A stretch of 64,000 nt of DNA from Myxococcales bacterium (GTDB lineage Bacteria; Myxococcota_A; Polyangia; Polyangiales; JAFGIB01): positions 112,397 to 176,396 of the forward strand of contig JAOUOP010000008.1 of NCBI GenBank assembly GCA_029880325.1. Direction: 5' to 3'. The number at the start of each line of letters is the position of its first letter. Position 1 is the stretch's first letter. Shown here one piece after another: positions 1 to 8,650 of the stretch. Under the pieces are notes generated by a model. That model worked only from the letters and a program-made list of their open reading frames with translations. It was not told where the DNA came from and did no database searches. The translations under genes were made by a program, and so were the position numbers.

Positions 1-755
1 ACGCCTATGCTACGCATCCTATTGCAGCATTCGACAAAAAGTGCGCCACCTTACATATGCGCCCATGAAAGCATCGCCGCTCGCTTGGCTGCCCCACACG
101 ATTGTTTCGTCCAACCGCGCAAAAGCTCACGAACAGCTCCCCCTCATGGGCTACCACCGCGTCACGCTGCCCGGGCGATGTGAACCATTTCATTCACGTT
201 TTCGGACACCGGTGGCTGCCACGGCAGCCGCGCTCAAGCGATAGGGACACGCCGCCAAAATGACAAAGCCCGAACGCCGCGACGCCCGAGGGCGTCGGCC
301 CCCAACGAAAGCGGAAAAGCCCCCTACCAGGCCCAGCCAGCCCCATCCTGCTCGGGCTCGGCCTCCCGCGGCAACGGCGGCCATGCCGGCGCCCCGCGAT
401 CGCTGGCTTCCCCACCGGCCGCCACTCGCTTGCTCGGCGACGCCCTCCGCTGCTCCAGCCGCTCCCGATCGTCCTGCTCGGGCTCGACCGCCCCTACGCT
501 AATCTTGAAAGCCATTGCGCCCCTAATGCTGAGCCCAAAGACGGCCTGGAGCAAGCACGGCCATGGAGCGCCCTGACCCGAAGATCGCCCCACAACCCCA
601 TCCCACAGACCAGGGACTCACGCCTTTTCCCGCTTTTCGCCACACCCGGGGACAGGCATGCCTTGGCTCGTCGCCCCGATCGGCTACGCTGGGGCGCCTT
701 TTTCTCCTTTTGCCCCCCGTTGCCCCCTTTTATCCCCCCCCCCCGAGGTGCCCCC
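1..755. other. No convincing gene; non-coding or remnant DNA
   Basis: Open frames here are short, overlap each other on both strands and show no recognisable motif, so none is called. The first 250 bases are less GC-rich than the rest of the window. A perfect 7-bp stem with a 2-base loop (GGCTGCC / GGCAGCC) lies at 214-229, so part of the region could be the end of an old mobile element. The last bases hold the ribosome binding site (gaggtg, 745-750) of the cyclophilin gene. Confidence 0.5.
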
Positions 756-1361
756 ATGGCCGAGCCCCAATTCCCACCCATCGACATCGCCGGCGAAGGC
801 GCCCTCTTTGCCCGCCTGCACACCACCCAGGGCGTGGTCGTCATCTCGCTCGAAGAAGAGCGCACGCCCAAGACCGTTCGGAGCTTCGTCGGCCTCGCCA
901 CCGGCAGCATCGATTGGGAGGATCCCAAGACCCGAAAGGGTATGGCCGGCACCCCCATGTACGACGGCATCCGCTTCCACCGCGTGATCCCCGGCTTCAT
1001 GGTGCAGGTGGGCGACCCCTTCAGCCGCTACGACGACGACGCGTCACGGGCGCGCTGGGGCACCGGCGGTCCCGGCTATCGCTTCGGCGACGAGATCGAT
1101 CCCTCCCTGCGCCACGACGGCGCGGGCATCCTTTCGATGGCCAACGCGGGCCCCGGCACCAACGGCTCCCAGTTCTTCATCACCGAGGGCCCCACACCGC
1201 ACCTGGACGGCCGCCACACGGTCTTCGGACGCGTCGTGGTCGGCCAGGACGTGATCGGCCGCATCGCCAACGTGCCACGGGACGGCCGCGACCGGCCCAA
1301 CGACGATCAGAAGATCGAGCGCGTCGAAGTCTTCCGCAGCGAAAGCGTGCCCACTGCCTGA
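756..1361 (+). CDS. Cyclophilin-type peptidyl-prolyl cis-trans isomerase
   Basis: A 201-aa single-domain cyclophilin that should catalyse cis-trans isomerisation of Xaa-Pro bonds. The cyclophilin signature is clear: [15 protein letters not shown], a glycine-rich [10 protein letters not shown] stretch, [20 protein letters not shown] (catalytic and binding core) and [12 protein letters not shown] near the C terminus. No signal peptide is visible from the chosen start, so it is probably cytoplasmic. The ATG at 756 is chosen because gaggtg sits 6 bases upstream and the family-like sequence starts there; a longer frame from 663 would add a proline-rich leader unlike the family. The next gene follows almost at once, so the two are probably co-transcribed. 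Confidence 0.93.
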   Translation: MAEPQFPPIDIAGEGALFARLHTTQGVVVISLEEERTPKTVRSFVGLATGSIDWEDPKTRKGMAGTPMYDGIRFHRVIPGFMVQVGDPFSRYDDDASRARWGTGGPGYRFGDEIDPSLRHDGAGILSMANAGPGTNGSQFFITEGPTPHLDGRHTVFGRVVVGQDVIGRIANVPRDGRDRPNDDQKIERVEVFRSESVPTA

Positions 1362-1383
1362 GACAAAGGGCCAGGTCGGCGCT

Positions 1384-2169
1384 CTGGTCACGCTGACCAC
1401 GGATTTCGGCACGCGCGACAGCTACGTCGCTCAAATGGCGGGCGTGCTGCTCAGCCAGGGCCCCGCCGAGCTGCGGCTCGTGCACCTCTCCCACGAGCTG
1501 CCGGCCCAGGATGTGCGCAGCGCCGCCCTCTTTTTGCGCCAGGCCGTGCCGCGCTTTCCGGAGGGCACGGTGCACCTTGCGGTGATCGATCCCGGCGTGG
1601 GCGGCGCCCGCCGCGCCGTGGCTGTGGCCCTGGGTGGTCAAGCGCTGGTCGGCCCCGACAACGGCATCTTCGGCTGGCTGCTCGACGGCAGCGAGCGCGC
1701 CGTGGAGCTTGCTCCGGAGCGCCTGGCCAGCGGTCCCATCAGCTCCACCTTCCACGGCCGCGATCTCTTCGCCCCGGCCGCCGCCCGCCTGGCCGCTGGC
1801 GTGCAGCTCGAAACCCTGGGCACGGCCGCCGACTCCCTGATACGCCTACCCTGGCCCAGGCCGCTGCGCGACGGGCGGGGTAGCCTCGGCGAGATCGTGC
1901 ACGTCGACCACTTCGGCAACCTGATCACCAACCTCACTCCCGCGGACCTTCCGGCGACAACGGACGCCGCCCGCGTGTACCTGGGCGAGCGCCCCATCGG
2001 CACGCTTGTGGCCCACTACGCCGCCGTCGCACGCGGACAGCTGGCCGCCCTGATCGGCTCCGACGACCTGCTCGAGATCGCCGAACGCGACGGCGACGCC
2101 GCCTGCCGCACGGGCGCCCGCGTGGGCGATGCCGTGCGTGTCGAAGCCCCCGGGAGCCCGGAGGGCTGA
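1384..2169 (+). CDS. SAM hydroxide adenosyltransferase (DUF62 / chlorinase-fluorinase superfamily)
   Basis: About 261 aa. Members of this family split S-adenosylmethionine with water to adenosine and methionine; the halogenases are rarer relatives. Visible motifs are VTLTTDFGTRDSYVAQM at the N terminus (the conserved substrate Asp), VIDPGVGG, LVGPDNGIFGW, FHGRDLFAPAAA and, in the C-terminal domain, HVDHFGNLITN. The conserved N terminus lies upstream of the first in-frame ATG (1435), and there is no in-frame ATG, GTG or TTG between the preceding stop (1252-1254) and 1435. Initiation at a CTG (1384, or 1354 overlapping the cyclophilin stop) is therefore the best reading; a sequencing error is the alternative. 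The Smr gene begins 2 bases after the stop. Confidence 0.85.
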   Translation: MVTLTTDFGTRDSYVAQMAGVLLSQGPAELRLVHLSHELPAQDVRSAALFLRQAVPRFPEGTVHLAVIDPGVGGARRAVAVALGGQALVGPDNGIFGWLLDGSERAVELAPERLASGPISSTFHGRDLFAPAAARLAAGVQLETLGTAADSLIRLPWPRPLRDGRGSLGEIVHVDHFGNLITNLTPADLPATTDAARVYLGERPIGTLVAHYAAVARGQLAALIGSDDLLEIAERDGDAACRTGARVGDAVRVEAPGSPEG

Positions 2170-2171
2170 GC

Positions 2172-2555
2172 GTGCTGCGCTGGCTGAAGGACCTGCTGCA
2201 GGCGCGCCCGCGACAGGGGCAGACCCGCGACCAAGCCCCCGAAGAGCCCCCGGACGAGCCCCTGCCCGATGCCGTGGTCGAACTCCCCATCGACGGCGAG
2301 CTCGACCTGCACACCTTCCGTCCCTCCGAGGTCGCCGACCTGGTGGCCGACTACGTGCACGCCTGCCAGCAGCGGGGCATCCTCGAGCTGCGCATCGTGC
2401 ACGGCAAGGGCAAGGGCACCCTGCGCCGAACCGTGCACAAGGCCCTCGACCGCATGCCCGATGCCGTGCGCGGCTACCGTCTGGCACCGCCCGAACGCGG
2501 CGGCTGGGGCGCAACCCTGGTCGAACTAAACTCCGAGTCAATCGCCAGCGACTAA
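2172..2555 (+). CDS. Smr domain protein
   Basis: A 127-aa protein with a stand-alone Smr (small MutS-related) domain, a fold linked to DNA or RNA nicking and to ribosome-collision rescue. After a charged, proline-rich N terminus of about 40 residues come LDLHTFRPSEV (the LDxH motif) and the HGKGKGTLR loop, both diagnostic. The GTG start at 2172 is 2 bases after the previous stop, which suggests translational coupling. Its 3' end overlaps the convergent lipase gene by 18 bp. Whether this copy acts on DNA or ribosomes cannot be told from sequence. Confidence 0.88.
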   Translation: MLRWLKDLLQARPRQGQTRDQAPEEPPDEPLPDAVVELPIDGELDLHTFRPSEVADLVADYVHACQQRGILELRIVHGKGKGTLRRTVHKALDRMPDAVRGYRLAPPERGGWGATLVELNSESIASD

Positions 2556-3695
2556 AAAACCGCGCATCATGAACGACGTCAGGGCATCGAGCATCGTGCC
2601 GAACTCCCGGCGATTGAAGCGCGCACCGCTGTCGAGCCAGTCCACGTGCACCCGCGGCCGCGCCCCGTCGGCGAAGTGCCCGACCAGGTCGAGGTGGTCG
2701 GCCTGGCCGCACCACAAAAGCTCCCGCCACAACATCGACAGCGTCGGCACGATGCCGTCCACCATCTCGGGCTCCACCTCGCGGCCGAGGCCCAACGACA
2801 AAAGGCGCGCCTGCTCGGCGTCGGGCTTGGCGTAGGGATAGCGGGCGTCAGCACGACTGGTGACGCCATAGACTGTCGTATAAACTGCGAGTTGAAGCGC
2901 GGCCAGCGGCGAAGTCACCGCCCGCAAAAGGCGCCGCGGCCCCGGAGGAGGGGAAGCCGCCGCGATGCAGCCGTAGCGCACATCGGGGTTATCGTGCACG
3001 GCCGCGTTGAAGAGCTCCATCACCTCCGGCATCAGCTGGATGATGCCGCCGCGGTCGCCGTGCACGTGGGCGAGGTAGTCGTGGATCTCCCCGCGGCCCC
3101 GCTCGCCCACGAAGCGCAGCAAGGTATCGGTGAGCTGATCGATGAGGTGAATGTCGAGTCCCAGGGCGTCATCGAGGGCTTCCACCGCCGCCACCATGCC
3201 CGAAAACGCCGTCAGCGGAATGCGACCGAGGGTCAAGCTGGTCACCGTCAGCAGCGACAGGGCGTAGAGCATGCGCGTGCCGGCCACGGTGGTGAAGTAG
3301 CCGGCCAGGGGCGTGCCGTAGTGGGGGCAATCGATGGTCGCCAGCGAGGCCACCCGGCGCGTCCAGGCGAGTTCGGCCGCGCCCACATCCACGTTGCAGC
3401 CCGGCGAGATCAAAAGCCGGGCGTCGAGGCCGCCCGTGGAATGCCCCAGAAGGTGGATCGGCCCGCTGGAGCGCTCGGCATCGCGGGCGATCTGGCGGGC
3501 GATCACCGCCGTGCGCAGGGCGATGGAGGCCGTGGGCGGTGCCGCGATCACGCGCGGCCGCAGCGACAGCCCGGCGCGCGCGAAGCGGGCCTGCAGACCG
3601 CGCTCCACGTGCCCGAAGTAGTCGTAGCCGGCGAGTTCGGCAAAACCGAAGAGACCGGGGATCAAATAAACGTGGTGGGTTTGTCGCCGATCCAT
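2538..3695 (-). CDS. Alpha/beta hydrolase, lipase/triacylglycerol-hydrolase-like
   Basis: A 385-aa alpha/beta hydrolase. The N terminus has the oxyanion-type strand VYLIPGLFGF, and the nucleophile elbow is GHSTGG (residues 84-89, Ser86). ATIDCPHYGTPLAGYF resembles the region that follows the elbow in lipases, and DHLDLVGHF near the C terminus is a candidate site for the catalytic His. There is no obvious signal peptide, so the protein may be cytoplasmic or peripherally bound. It is convergent with the Smr gene (18-bp overlap) and lies just downstream of two small minus-strand genes, with which it may form an operon. The substrate is unknown; esters of fatty acids are an inference from fold only. 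Confidence 0.8.
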   Translation of the reverse strand: MDRRQTHHVYLIPGLFGFAELAGYDYFGHVERGLQARFARAGLSLRPRVIAAPPTASIALRTAVIARQIARDAERSSGPIHLLGHSTGGLDARLLISPGCNVDVGAAELAWTRRVASLATIDCPHYGTPLAGYFTTVAGTRMLYALSLLTVTSLTLGRIPLTAFSGMVAAVEALDDALGLDIHLIDQLTDTLLRFVGERGRGEIHDYLAHVHGDRGGIIQLMPEVMELFNAAVHDNPDVRYGCIAAASPPPGPRRLLRAVTSPLAALQLAVYTTVYGVTSRADARYPYAKPDAEQARLLSLGLGREVEPEMVDGIVPTLSMLWRELLWCGQADHLDLVGHFADGARPRVHVDWLDSGARFNRREFGTMLDALTSFMMRGFLVAGD

Positions 3696-3701
3696 GCTCG
3701 C

Positions 3702-3890
3702 TTACGGCGCGGCCGCATTGGCATCCGCCGCCGCATCGCCCGCATCGGCACCTCCGGCGTCCGCTCCCGCATCCTGGGGCGGCCTGGCAAATTTCGGCAA
3801 CGTCGGATCATCGCAGCCGACGCAGGCCAGAAGCGCGGCCGCCAGGACGGCGCGCACGGCCCCTCCCGAAGCCTCAGCGCGCATCGTCAT
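3702..3890 (-). CDS. Small putative lipoprotein
   Basis: A 62-aa protein with a short Arg-containing N terminus, a hydrophobic stretch and a lipobox-like LLACVGC, followed by an Ala/Asp/Gly-rich low-complexity tail. This is typical of small Myxococcota lipoproteins. Its start overlaps the stop of the upstream monooxygenase gene by 4 bases (ATGA), and the lipase gene starts 6 bases downstream. That packing argues for a real gene despite its size. No function can be assigned. Confidence 0.55.
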   Translation of the reverse strand: MTMRAEASGGAVRAVLAAALLACVGCDDPTLPKFARPPQDAGADAGGADAGDAAADANAAAP

Positions 3891-4246
3891 TCACCGTCGG
3901 CATCGGTGCTCAAAAACACCTCATGGATCTCCAGCACATTGGCCCCGCGGAACATCTCCTTGGGCGGGCGGTCGGCGTGGGCCTTGGCGAAGGACTCGCT
4001 TTTGGTCCAGGCAACAAAGTCATCGAAGCTACGCCACCAGGTCTTCACCTCGTAGTAACCCTCGGCGTCGCTGTCTTCGCTCCACTGGCCGCTCTGGTGG
4101 TCGAGCTTCATCGGCCGCGGCCGGTGCACCTCGTTGCGGATGAAGCCCGGCGACTCATCCACCAGATGCACCCGCTTGCGGAAACGGTCCTCGAAGTCGA
4201 TCTCGTGGCCGGCCGCCACGGGGATTCGATTGGTCACGACGATCAT
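3887..4246 (-). CDS. ABM-superfamily monooxygenase (heme-degrading / antibiotic biosynthesis monooxygenase-like)
   Basis: A 119-aa single-domain protein of the dimeric alpha-beta-barrel ABM fold. It starts MIVVTNRIPVAAGHEIDFED and has the usual SPGF turn, a YYEVKTWW core strand and a SFDDFVAWTKSESF helix, as in IsdG/HmoA-like heme-degrading enzymes and small quinol monooxygenases. A strong ribosome binding site (gaggagag) lies upstream of the ATG. It heads a minus-strand run with the small lipoprotein (4-bp overlap) and the lipase-like gene. Substrate and cofactor cannot be decided from sequence. Confidence 0.8.
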   Translation of the reverse strand: MIVVTNRIPVAAGHEIDFEDRFRKRVHLVDESPGFIRNEVHRPRPMKLDHQSGQWSEDSDAEGYYEVKTWWRSFDDFVAWTKSESFAKAHADRPPKEMFRGANVLEIHEVFLSTDADGE

Positions 4247-4302
4247 GGCTCTCTCCTCGCAAATGCAGGACCGAGGTGTAGCACAGGCTATGCTTCACCC
4301 AC

Positions 4303-5553
4303 ATGTGGACGCGCTTGACCGCCGCCATCGCACTCGCCCTTTTGCTGGCCGGCCTGGGCCTGGGCGCCAAGCGCGTCTACGGCCTGGAGCGGTCCGAGCA
4401 GTCCACCGAGTCCGACCTGCGCAGTCTGGAGGCCTGGCTGCAGGCCCCGGGCAGCACCCGACGCAGCGCCCGGCTGCTGCGCCTCTCGCTTCAGGCCGGC
4501 CAAAGCGTGCTCTTCGAGGTCTGCAGCGATGACCGCCTCGAGGCGCCCCACTTCCGCGATGCCTTCCAGCTGGTGGTCTTCGAGCTCGAGCCGCTGCAGC
4601 TGATGCTGAAGGTGCCCCTGGACGCCGCCCACCTGGACCCGGCCCAGGGAGCCCTGCGGCGCAACGCTGACGGCGCCTGTCTGCAGATGGGCGGCGGCAA
4701 GGTGGAGCGCTCGGGGCGCTACAGCGTGGATCTGGTCTTTGCGGAGGCCCAGCCTGCACCCGAGGTCCTGGCCAGCGCCTGGCAGGCCCGCGTGCTGGCC
4801 CGGCGCCGCTTGGAAACGGGCGACCTGGGCTACGTGATGAGCATCGCCGCCGGTCTCGCGCTCTTTGTGGGCCTGCTCTGGCTGAACCGTGTGGAGACGC
4901 CGACACCGAAAACACCCACCGTGGGCAGCGGGCCGAGCGCTGCAGGGGAGTTGCTGCTGTTGGCCCTGGCGACCGCAACCGTGGCGGGCGGCACACTGCT
5001 GCCCCTCTTCGGTTCGACCCTGGCGCTGCTCAAGGGTGCGCTGCTGATGTCGGCCCAGGTAGGCCTGGCACTGCTTTTGTGCGGCGCTGGACGCCGAACG
5101 GGCCTGGCTCTCGTGGCACCCGCAAAGCAGCCGCTGGGCTGGTTGGCCGCGGCCCTGGCCGGCGCCGTGGCCCTGTGGCTGACGGCAAAGCTATCGCTCA
5201 GCCTGGTACCCTCGACCTCGGAGGCGCCGATTCAGACCTTCATCAGCTGGCCCAGCGGCATGCTGGCCTTCGGGGCCCTGGGCGTGCTGATGCCCCTGGG
5301 CGAGGAGATCTTCTTTCGCGGCTACGTCTATCGGGCCACCCTGCGCCTGGGGCAGGCCGCCGCCTTCGGGCTGACCACCCTGCTCTTCGTCGCCATGCAC
5401 GCCCAGCAGAGCTGGGGCAACTGGGGCGGGCTGTTGGCGATCGCGATCACGGGCACGGTTTTAACGGCCCTGCGCGCCCTCAGTGGCTCGACCCTGGTGC
5501 CAGCGGTGGCACATCTGCTCTACAATTTCAGTCTGACTGTGGCATCGTTCTGA
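4303..5553 (+). CDS. CPBP-family intramembrane metalloprotease with an N-terminal soluble domain
   Basis: A 416-aa membrane protein. An N-terminal hydrophobic segment (about residues 6-22) is followed by a roughly 150-residue domain without transmembrane character, then about six to eight membrane segments. The CPBP/Abi (CAAX protease and bacteriocin-processing) signature is complete: GEEIFFRGYVYR with Glu334, Glu335 and Arg339, then His366 in VAMHAQQ and HLLYNF near the C terminus (His404, Asn408). These are the metal ligands and catalytic Glu of the family. CPBP proteins include the myxosortases that process MYXO-CTERM proteins, two of which are encoded in this window, but nothing here proves this copy is one. 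A 57-bp spacer separates it from the divergent monooxygenase gene. Confidence 0.85.
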   Translation: MWTRLTAAIALALLLAGLGLGAKRVYGLERSEQSTESDLRSLEAWLQAPGSTRRSARLLRLSLQAGQSVLFEVCSDDRLEAPHFRDAFQLVVFELEPLQLMLKVPLDAAHLDPAQGALRRNADGACLQMGGGKVERSGRYSVDLVFAEAQPAPEVLASAWQARVLARRRLETGDLGYVMSIAAGLALFVGLLWLNRVETPTPKTPTVGSGPSAAGELLLLALATATVAGGTLLPLFGSTLALLKGALLMSAQVGLALLLCGAGRRTGLALVAPAKQPLGWLAAALAGAVALWLTAKLSLSLVPSTSEAPIQTFISWPSGMLAFGALGVLMPLGEEIFFRGYVYRATLRLGQAAAFGLTTLLFVAMHAQQSWGNWGGLLAIAITGTVLTALRALSGSTLVPAVAHLLYNFSLTVASF

Positions 5554-5593
5554 CGCCCCAGCTTCGGGCACCACCCACGGAGACCCACTCTTG

Positions 5594-6037
5594 ATGTCTA
5601 GCCTGCGTGAACTTCTGGGCGGCGGCGACACGCGCCGGCGCCTCATCGATGACTCCCTGGTCGTCCTCGACGCCGAGGTCGCCACCAAAGGTGGGATTTC
5701 CGGCATGGCGATCAAGGGCGCCTATAAACTGGTCAAGGGCATCAGCCCCGGCTTCCTGCGCCAGGTGGTCGACCATCTAATGGACGACTTCCTCGATGGC
5801 CTCGACCCCATCTACCAGGAGGCCCAGACCCAGGGCCTCGCGCCCGGCGCGCACCTGACCAAGAACTCGAGCCGCGTGGCCGACGCGCTGCTCTCGATCA
5901 CCGATCGACGCGCCAAAAACGCGCAGAACAAGGTGATCCAGAAGACCTACGACAAACTCCGCAGCCAGGCGAAGAAGCACGTGGAGGCGGCGGTTCCGCG
6001 TCTGGGTGAACTCTTCGAACGGCACGTTCCGGCCTGA
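5594..6037 (+). CDS. DUF6918-type conserved protein
   Basis: A 147-aa protein that resembles the DUF6918 family: an N-terminal RRRLIDDSLVVLDAEVATK segment, a central KGAYKLVKGISPGFLRQ helix, then ADALLSITDRRA and KAKKxVEAAVPRLGELFE-like C-terminal helices. It is probably all-helical and cytoplasmic. The biochemical role is unknown. The ATG at 5594 follows a TTG at 5591 in the same frame; the ATG is chosen. Its stop is directly followed by the ATG of the aminopeptidase gene with no spacer, so the two are almost certainly translated from one message. Confidence 0.68.
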   Translation: MSSLRELLGGGDTRRRLIDDSLVVLDAEVATKGGISGMAIKGAYKLVKGISPGFLRQVVDHLMDDFLDGLDPIYQEAQTQGLAPGAHLTKNSSRVADALLSITDRRAKNAQNKVIQKTYDKLRSQAKKHVEAAVPRLGELFERHVPA

Positions 6038-8650
6038 ATGAGCGCCGCAACCAAGAAAAGTCACGGCGGCTTTCGGCTCAGCCCCACGGTGCGGCCGAGT
6101 CACTACGAGCTACATGTCGAGCTCGATCCCGAGCGCTCGCGCCGCTACCGGGGCACAGTCGAAATCCGGCTGTCGCTGGGCGAGCCCGGCCACAGCATCG
6201 AGCTGCACAGCGCCGATCTGAAACTCAGCGGCGCGCGGCTTCTGCAGCAGGGCGCGACCCGGCGCGGGGCCATCCAGGCCCACCCCGAGCGCGAAACCGC
6301 GGTCGTCTCCTTCAAGCGCGCCTTTGCGGCGGGCGAGGCGACGCTGCAGCTGAGCTTTGCGGGCCGCCTGCGCGATGATCTCCGGGGCCTGTACTTCGCG
6401 CGGAGCGGCGGCCATCGCTACGCCTTCACCCAACTCGAAGCCGCCGACGCCCGGCGCTTCTTTCCCTGCTTCGACGAACCCGCCTTCAAGGCCCGCTTCT
6501 CGTTGCAGGTCACCACCGCCGCCGAGCTCACGGTGGTCAGCAACGCCCCCTCGACGCGCCATCTGAAGCTACAGGACGGCCGCGTGCGCACGGCCTTCGC
6601 GACGACGCCGCCACTTTCGACCTACCTGGTGGCGCTGGCGGTGGGCAAGCTCAGCGCTTCGCGCGTCAAGCGCGCCGGCCGCACGCCGATCCGCGTCTAC
6701 CACGTGCCCGGCCACGAGCAGCGCACGGCCTTCGCGCGCAAGGTCGCCGCCGCCTGCCTCGAGCAGCTCGAGCGCTACTTCGACGTGCCCTACCCCTATG
6801 CCAAGCTCGATCTTTTGGCCGTCCCGGACTTCGAATTCGGCGCCATGGAAAACGCTGGCGCCGTCTTCTTCCGCGAGGCCCTCTTGCTCGTCGACGAAGC
6901 GCGCATCGCCCTGCCCGAGAAAAAGCGCGTGGTCGAGGTGATCTGCCACGAGCTGGCACACATGTGGTACGGCAACCTGGTCACCATGAAGTGGTGGGAT
7001 GACCTGTGGTTAAACGAGGCCTTCGCCACCTGGATGGCCTTCGAGATCGGCGACCGCATCTGGCCGGAGCTGGAGATGTGGACCGACTTCGGACAATTTC
7101 GCGCCTCGGCCCTGGAGGCCGACGCCCTGCGCCACACCCATGCCATCTATTGCGAAGTGCGCGACGCCGAAGAAGCCACCGAAAACTTCGATTTGATCAC
7201 CTACGAAAAAGGCGCCGCGGTGGTGCGCATGTTGGAGCGCTACCTGGGGCCGAAGGTCTTCCAGCGCGGCGTGCGCAAGTACATCGCGCGCCACCGCGAG
7301 GGCAATGCCACCGCCGACGACCTGTGGCGGGCGCTGTCGGATGTGGCCGGCCAGGGCGTGGCCCAGGTCGTGCGCCCCTGGATCGAGCGCGAGGGCTTTC
7401 CGCTGCTCAGGATCAATCGCCGGCGCGGCGGCGGCCTCGAGCTCAGCCAGGAGCGCTTCGTTGCACGCGGCCCGTCCGTGCGCGGTGGCGGCAAAGCCCC
7501 CAAGCGGCTCCAGAACAAGCCCTGGCCGCTGCCGGTCGTGCTGCGCTCAGGCCGCGGCAAAAAGGGGCGAAGGGCGTTTCTGCTCGACGGCCCGCGTACC
7601 GTGCTCTCGGCGACACCCAAGGCTGCCCTGCTCTACGCCAACGCCGACGAAGGCGGCTTCTACCGCCCCTTGCACGAGGGCAAGCTGCTGGCTGAGCTCA
7701 CCGAGAACGTGACGAAGCTGGCCCCGGCCGAACGCCTGGGTCTACTCGACCACCAGTGGGCCCACGCCCACGCCGGCTACGACCGCCTGGGCGCCTACCT
7801 GGACCTGGTGCTGCAGCTGGGCGACGAGCGCGACCCGGCCGTGCTCGGCACCGTCGTCGCACCGCTCGCCCAGATCCTCGATCAAGCCGCGAGCGCGCCG
7901 AACCAGGCCGAGCACCTGCGCGGCCTGATCGCCGACTGCTTCGCCGGCGCCCTCGAGACCATGGGCCCGCGGCCCAAGCGCGGCGAAGACCCCCAGCAGA
8001 GCCTGCGGCGCGGCCAGCTCTTGCTGCTGGTGGGCGTGGTCGCCGAAGCTCCCGAAGTCGTCGCGACCTGGGCCGAGCGCGGCCGGGCCCAGCTCGACAA
8101 TGGAGGCAAGCTCGACGCCAACCTGGCGTTGGTGGCGGCCACGCTGGCGGCGCGTGAGGGCGGCCCGGCCCTGCAGCGGCGCTTCCTGCGCGCCTCGCAG
8201 AACGCGCCCACGCCCCAGGAGCAGCGCCGTTATCGCATGGCGCTGGCCGAGTTTCGCGACCCGCGGGCGCTCGAGCTCAGCCAGCGCGCCTGCCTCGGCA
8301 ACGCCGTGCCGACCCAGGACCGCATCCTTTTGCTCTCGCGCATGCTGCAAAATCCAAGCGCCCGCCAGGGAACCTGGGACTTCGTGCGCGAACACTGGGC
8401 TCAACTCAGAAGCAAAATGCCTACCCTGCTGATGTCGCGCCTGGTGGAAGCCACACCGGCGCTGCTGAGCGCGCGCCACCGGCGCGAGGTCAAGGACTTC
8501 TTCACGGCCCATCCCCTGCCCACCGCCATGCGCGCGCTCAAGCAGGCCGACGAGCGCTTCGTCCTCGACCTGGCCTTCGCGCGGCGCGGTCGCCAGCAGC
8601 TCGACCAATGGCTCGAGGCGCGCGCGGGCGACGCCGGGGAAGCCTCTTGA
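6038..8650 (+). CDS. M1-family zinc aminopeptidase
   Basis: An 870-aa aminopeptidase that should release N-terminal residues from peptides. The order is typical of M1 enzymes: an N-terminal beta-saddle with FPCFDEPAFKARF, the exopeptidase motif GAMEN (residues 268-272), the zinc site HELAH (304-308) with the third ligand Glu327 in LNEAF, a catalytic-Tyr region around FDLITYEKGAAVV, then a long helical ERAP1-like C-terminal domain. The size matches eukaryote-like M1 enzymes and tricorn-factor-type bacterial ones. No signal peptide is seen, so it is probably cytoplasmic. It follows the DUF6918 gene without a gap, and its stop overlaps the TTG start of the next lipoprotein gene. Confidence 0.95.
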   Translation: MSAATKKSHGGFRLSPTVRPSHYELHVELDPERSRRYRGTVEIRLSLGEPGHSIELHSADLKLSGARLLQQGATRRGAIQAHPERETAVVSFKRAFAAGEATLQLSFAGRLRDDLRGLYFARSGGHRYAFTQLEAADARRFFPCFDEPAFKARFSLQVTTAAELTVVSNAPSTRHLKLQDGRVRTAFATTPPLSTYLVALAVGKLSASRVKRAGRTPIRVYHVPGHEQRTAFARKVAAACLEQLERYFDVPYPYAKLDLLAVPDFEFGAMENAGAVFFREALLLVDEARIALPEKKRVVEVICHELAHMWYGNLVTMKWWDDLWLNEAFATWMAFEIGDRIWPELEMWTDFGQFRASALEADALRHTHAIYCEVRDAEEATENFDLITYEKGAAVVRMLERYLGPKVFQRGVRKYIARHREGNATADDLWRALSDVAGQGVAQVVRPWIEREGFPLLRINRRRGGGLELSQERFVARGPSVRGGGKAPKRLQNKPWPLPVVLRSGRGKKGRRAFLLDGPRTVLSATPKAALLYANADEGGFYRPLHEGKLLAELTENVTKLAPAERLGLLDHQWAHAHAGYDRLGAYLDLVLQLGDERDPAVLGTVVAPLAQILDQAASAPNQAEHLRGLIADCFAGALETMGPRPKRGEDPQQSLRRGQLLLLVGVVAEAPEVVATWAERGRAQLDNGGKLDANLALVAATLAAREGGPALQRRFLRASQNAPTPQEQRRYRMALAEFRDPRALELSQRACLGNAVPTQDRILLLSRMLQNPSARQGTWDFVREHWAQLRSKMPTLLMSRLVEATPALLSARHRREVKDFFTAHPLPTAMRALKQADERFVLDLAFARRGRQQLDQWLEARAGDAGEAS

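Noticed and set aside
260..750. Several overlapping open frames near the left edge on both strands.
   Set aside because: They are mutually overlapping, Pro/Arg/Ala-rich and lack ribosome binding sites or family likeness.
3887..4246. Small gene pair at 3702-4246 as a toxin-antitoxin module.
   Set aside because: One member is a clear ABM-fold enzyme and the other a lipoprotein with a signal peptide; neither fits a toxin or antitoxin family.
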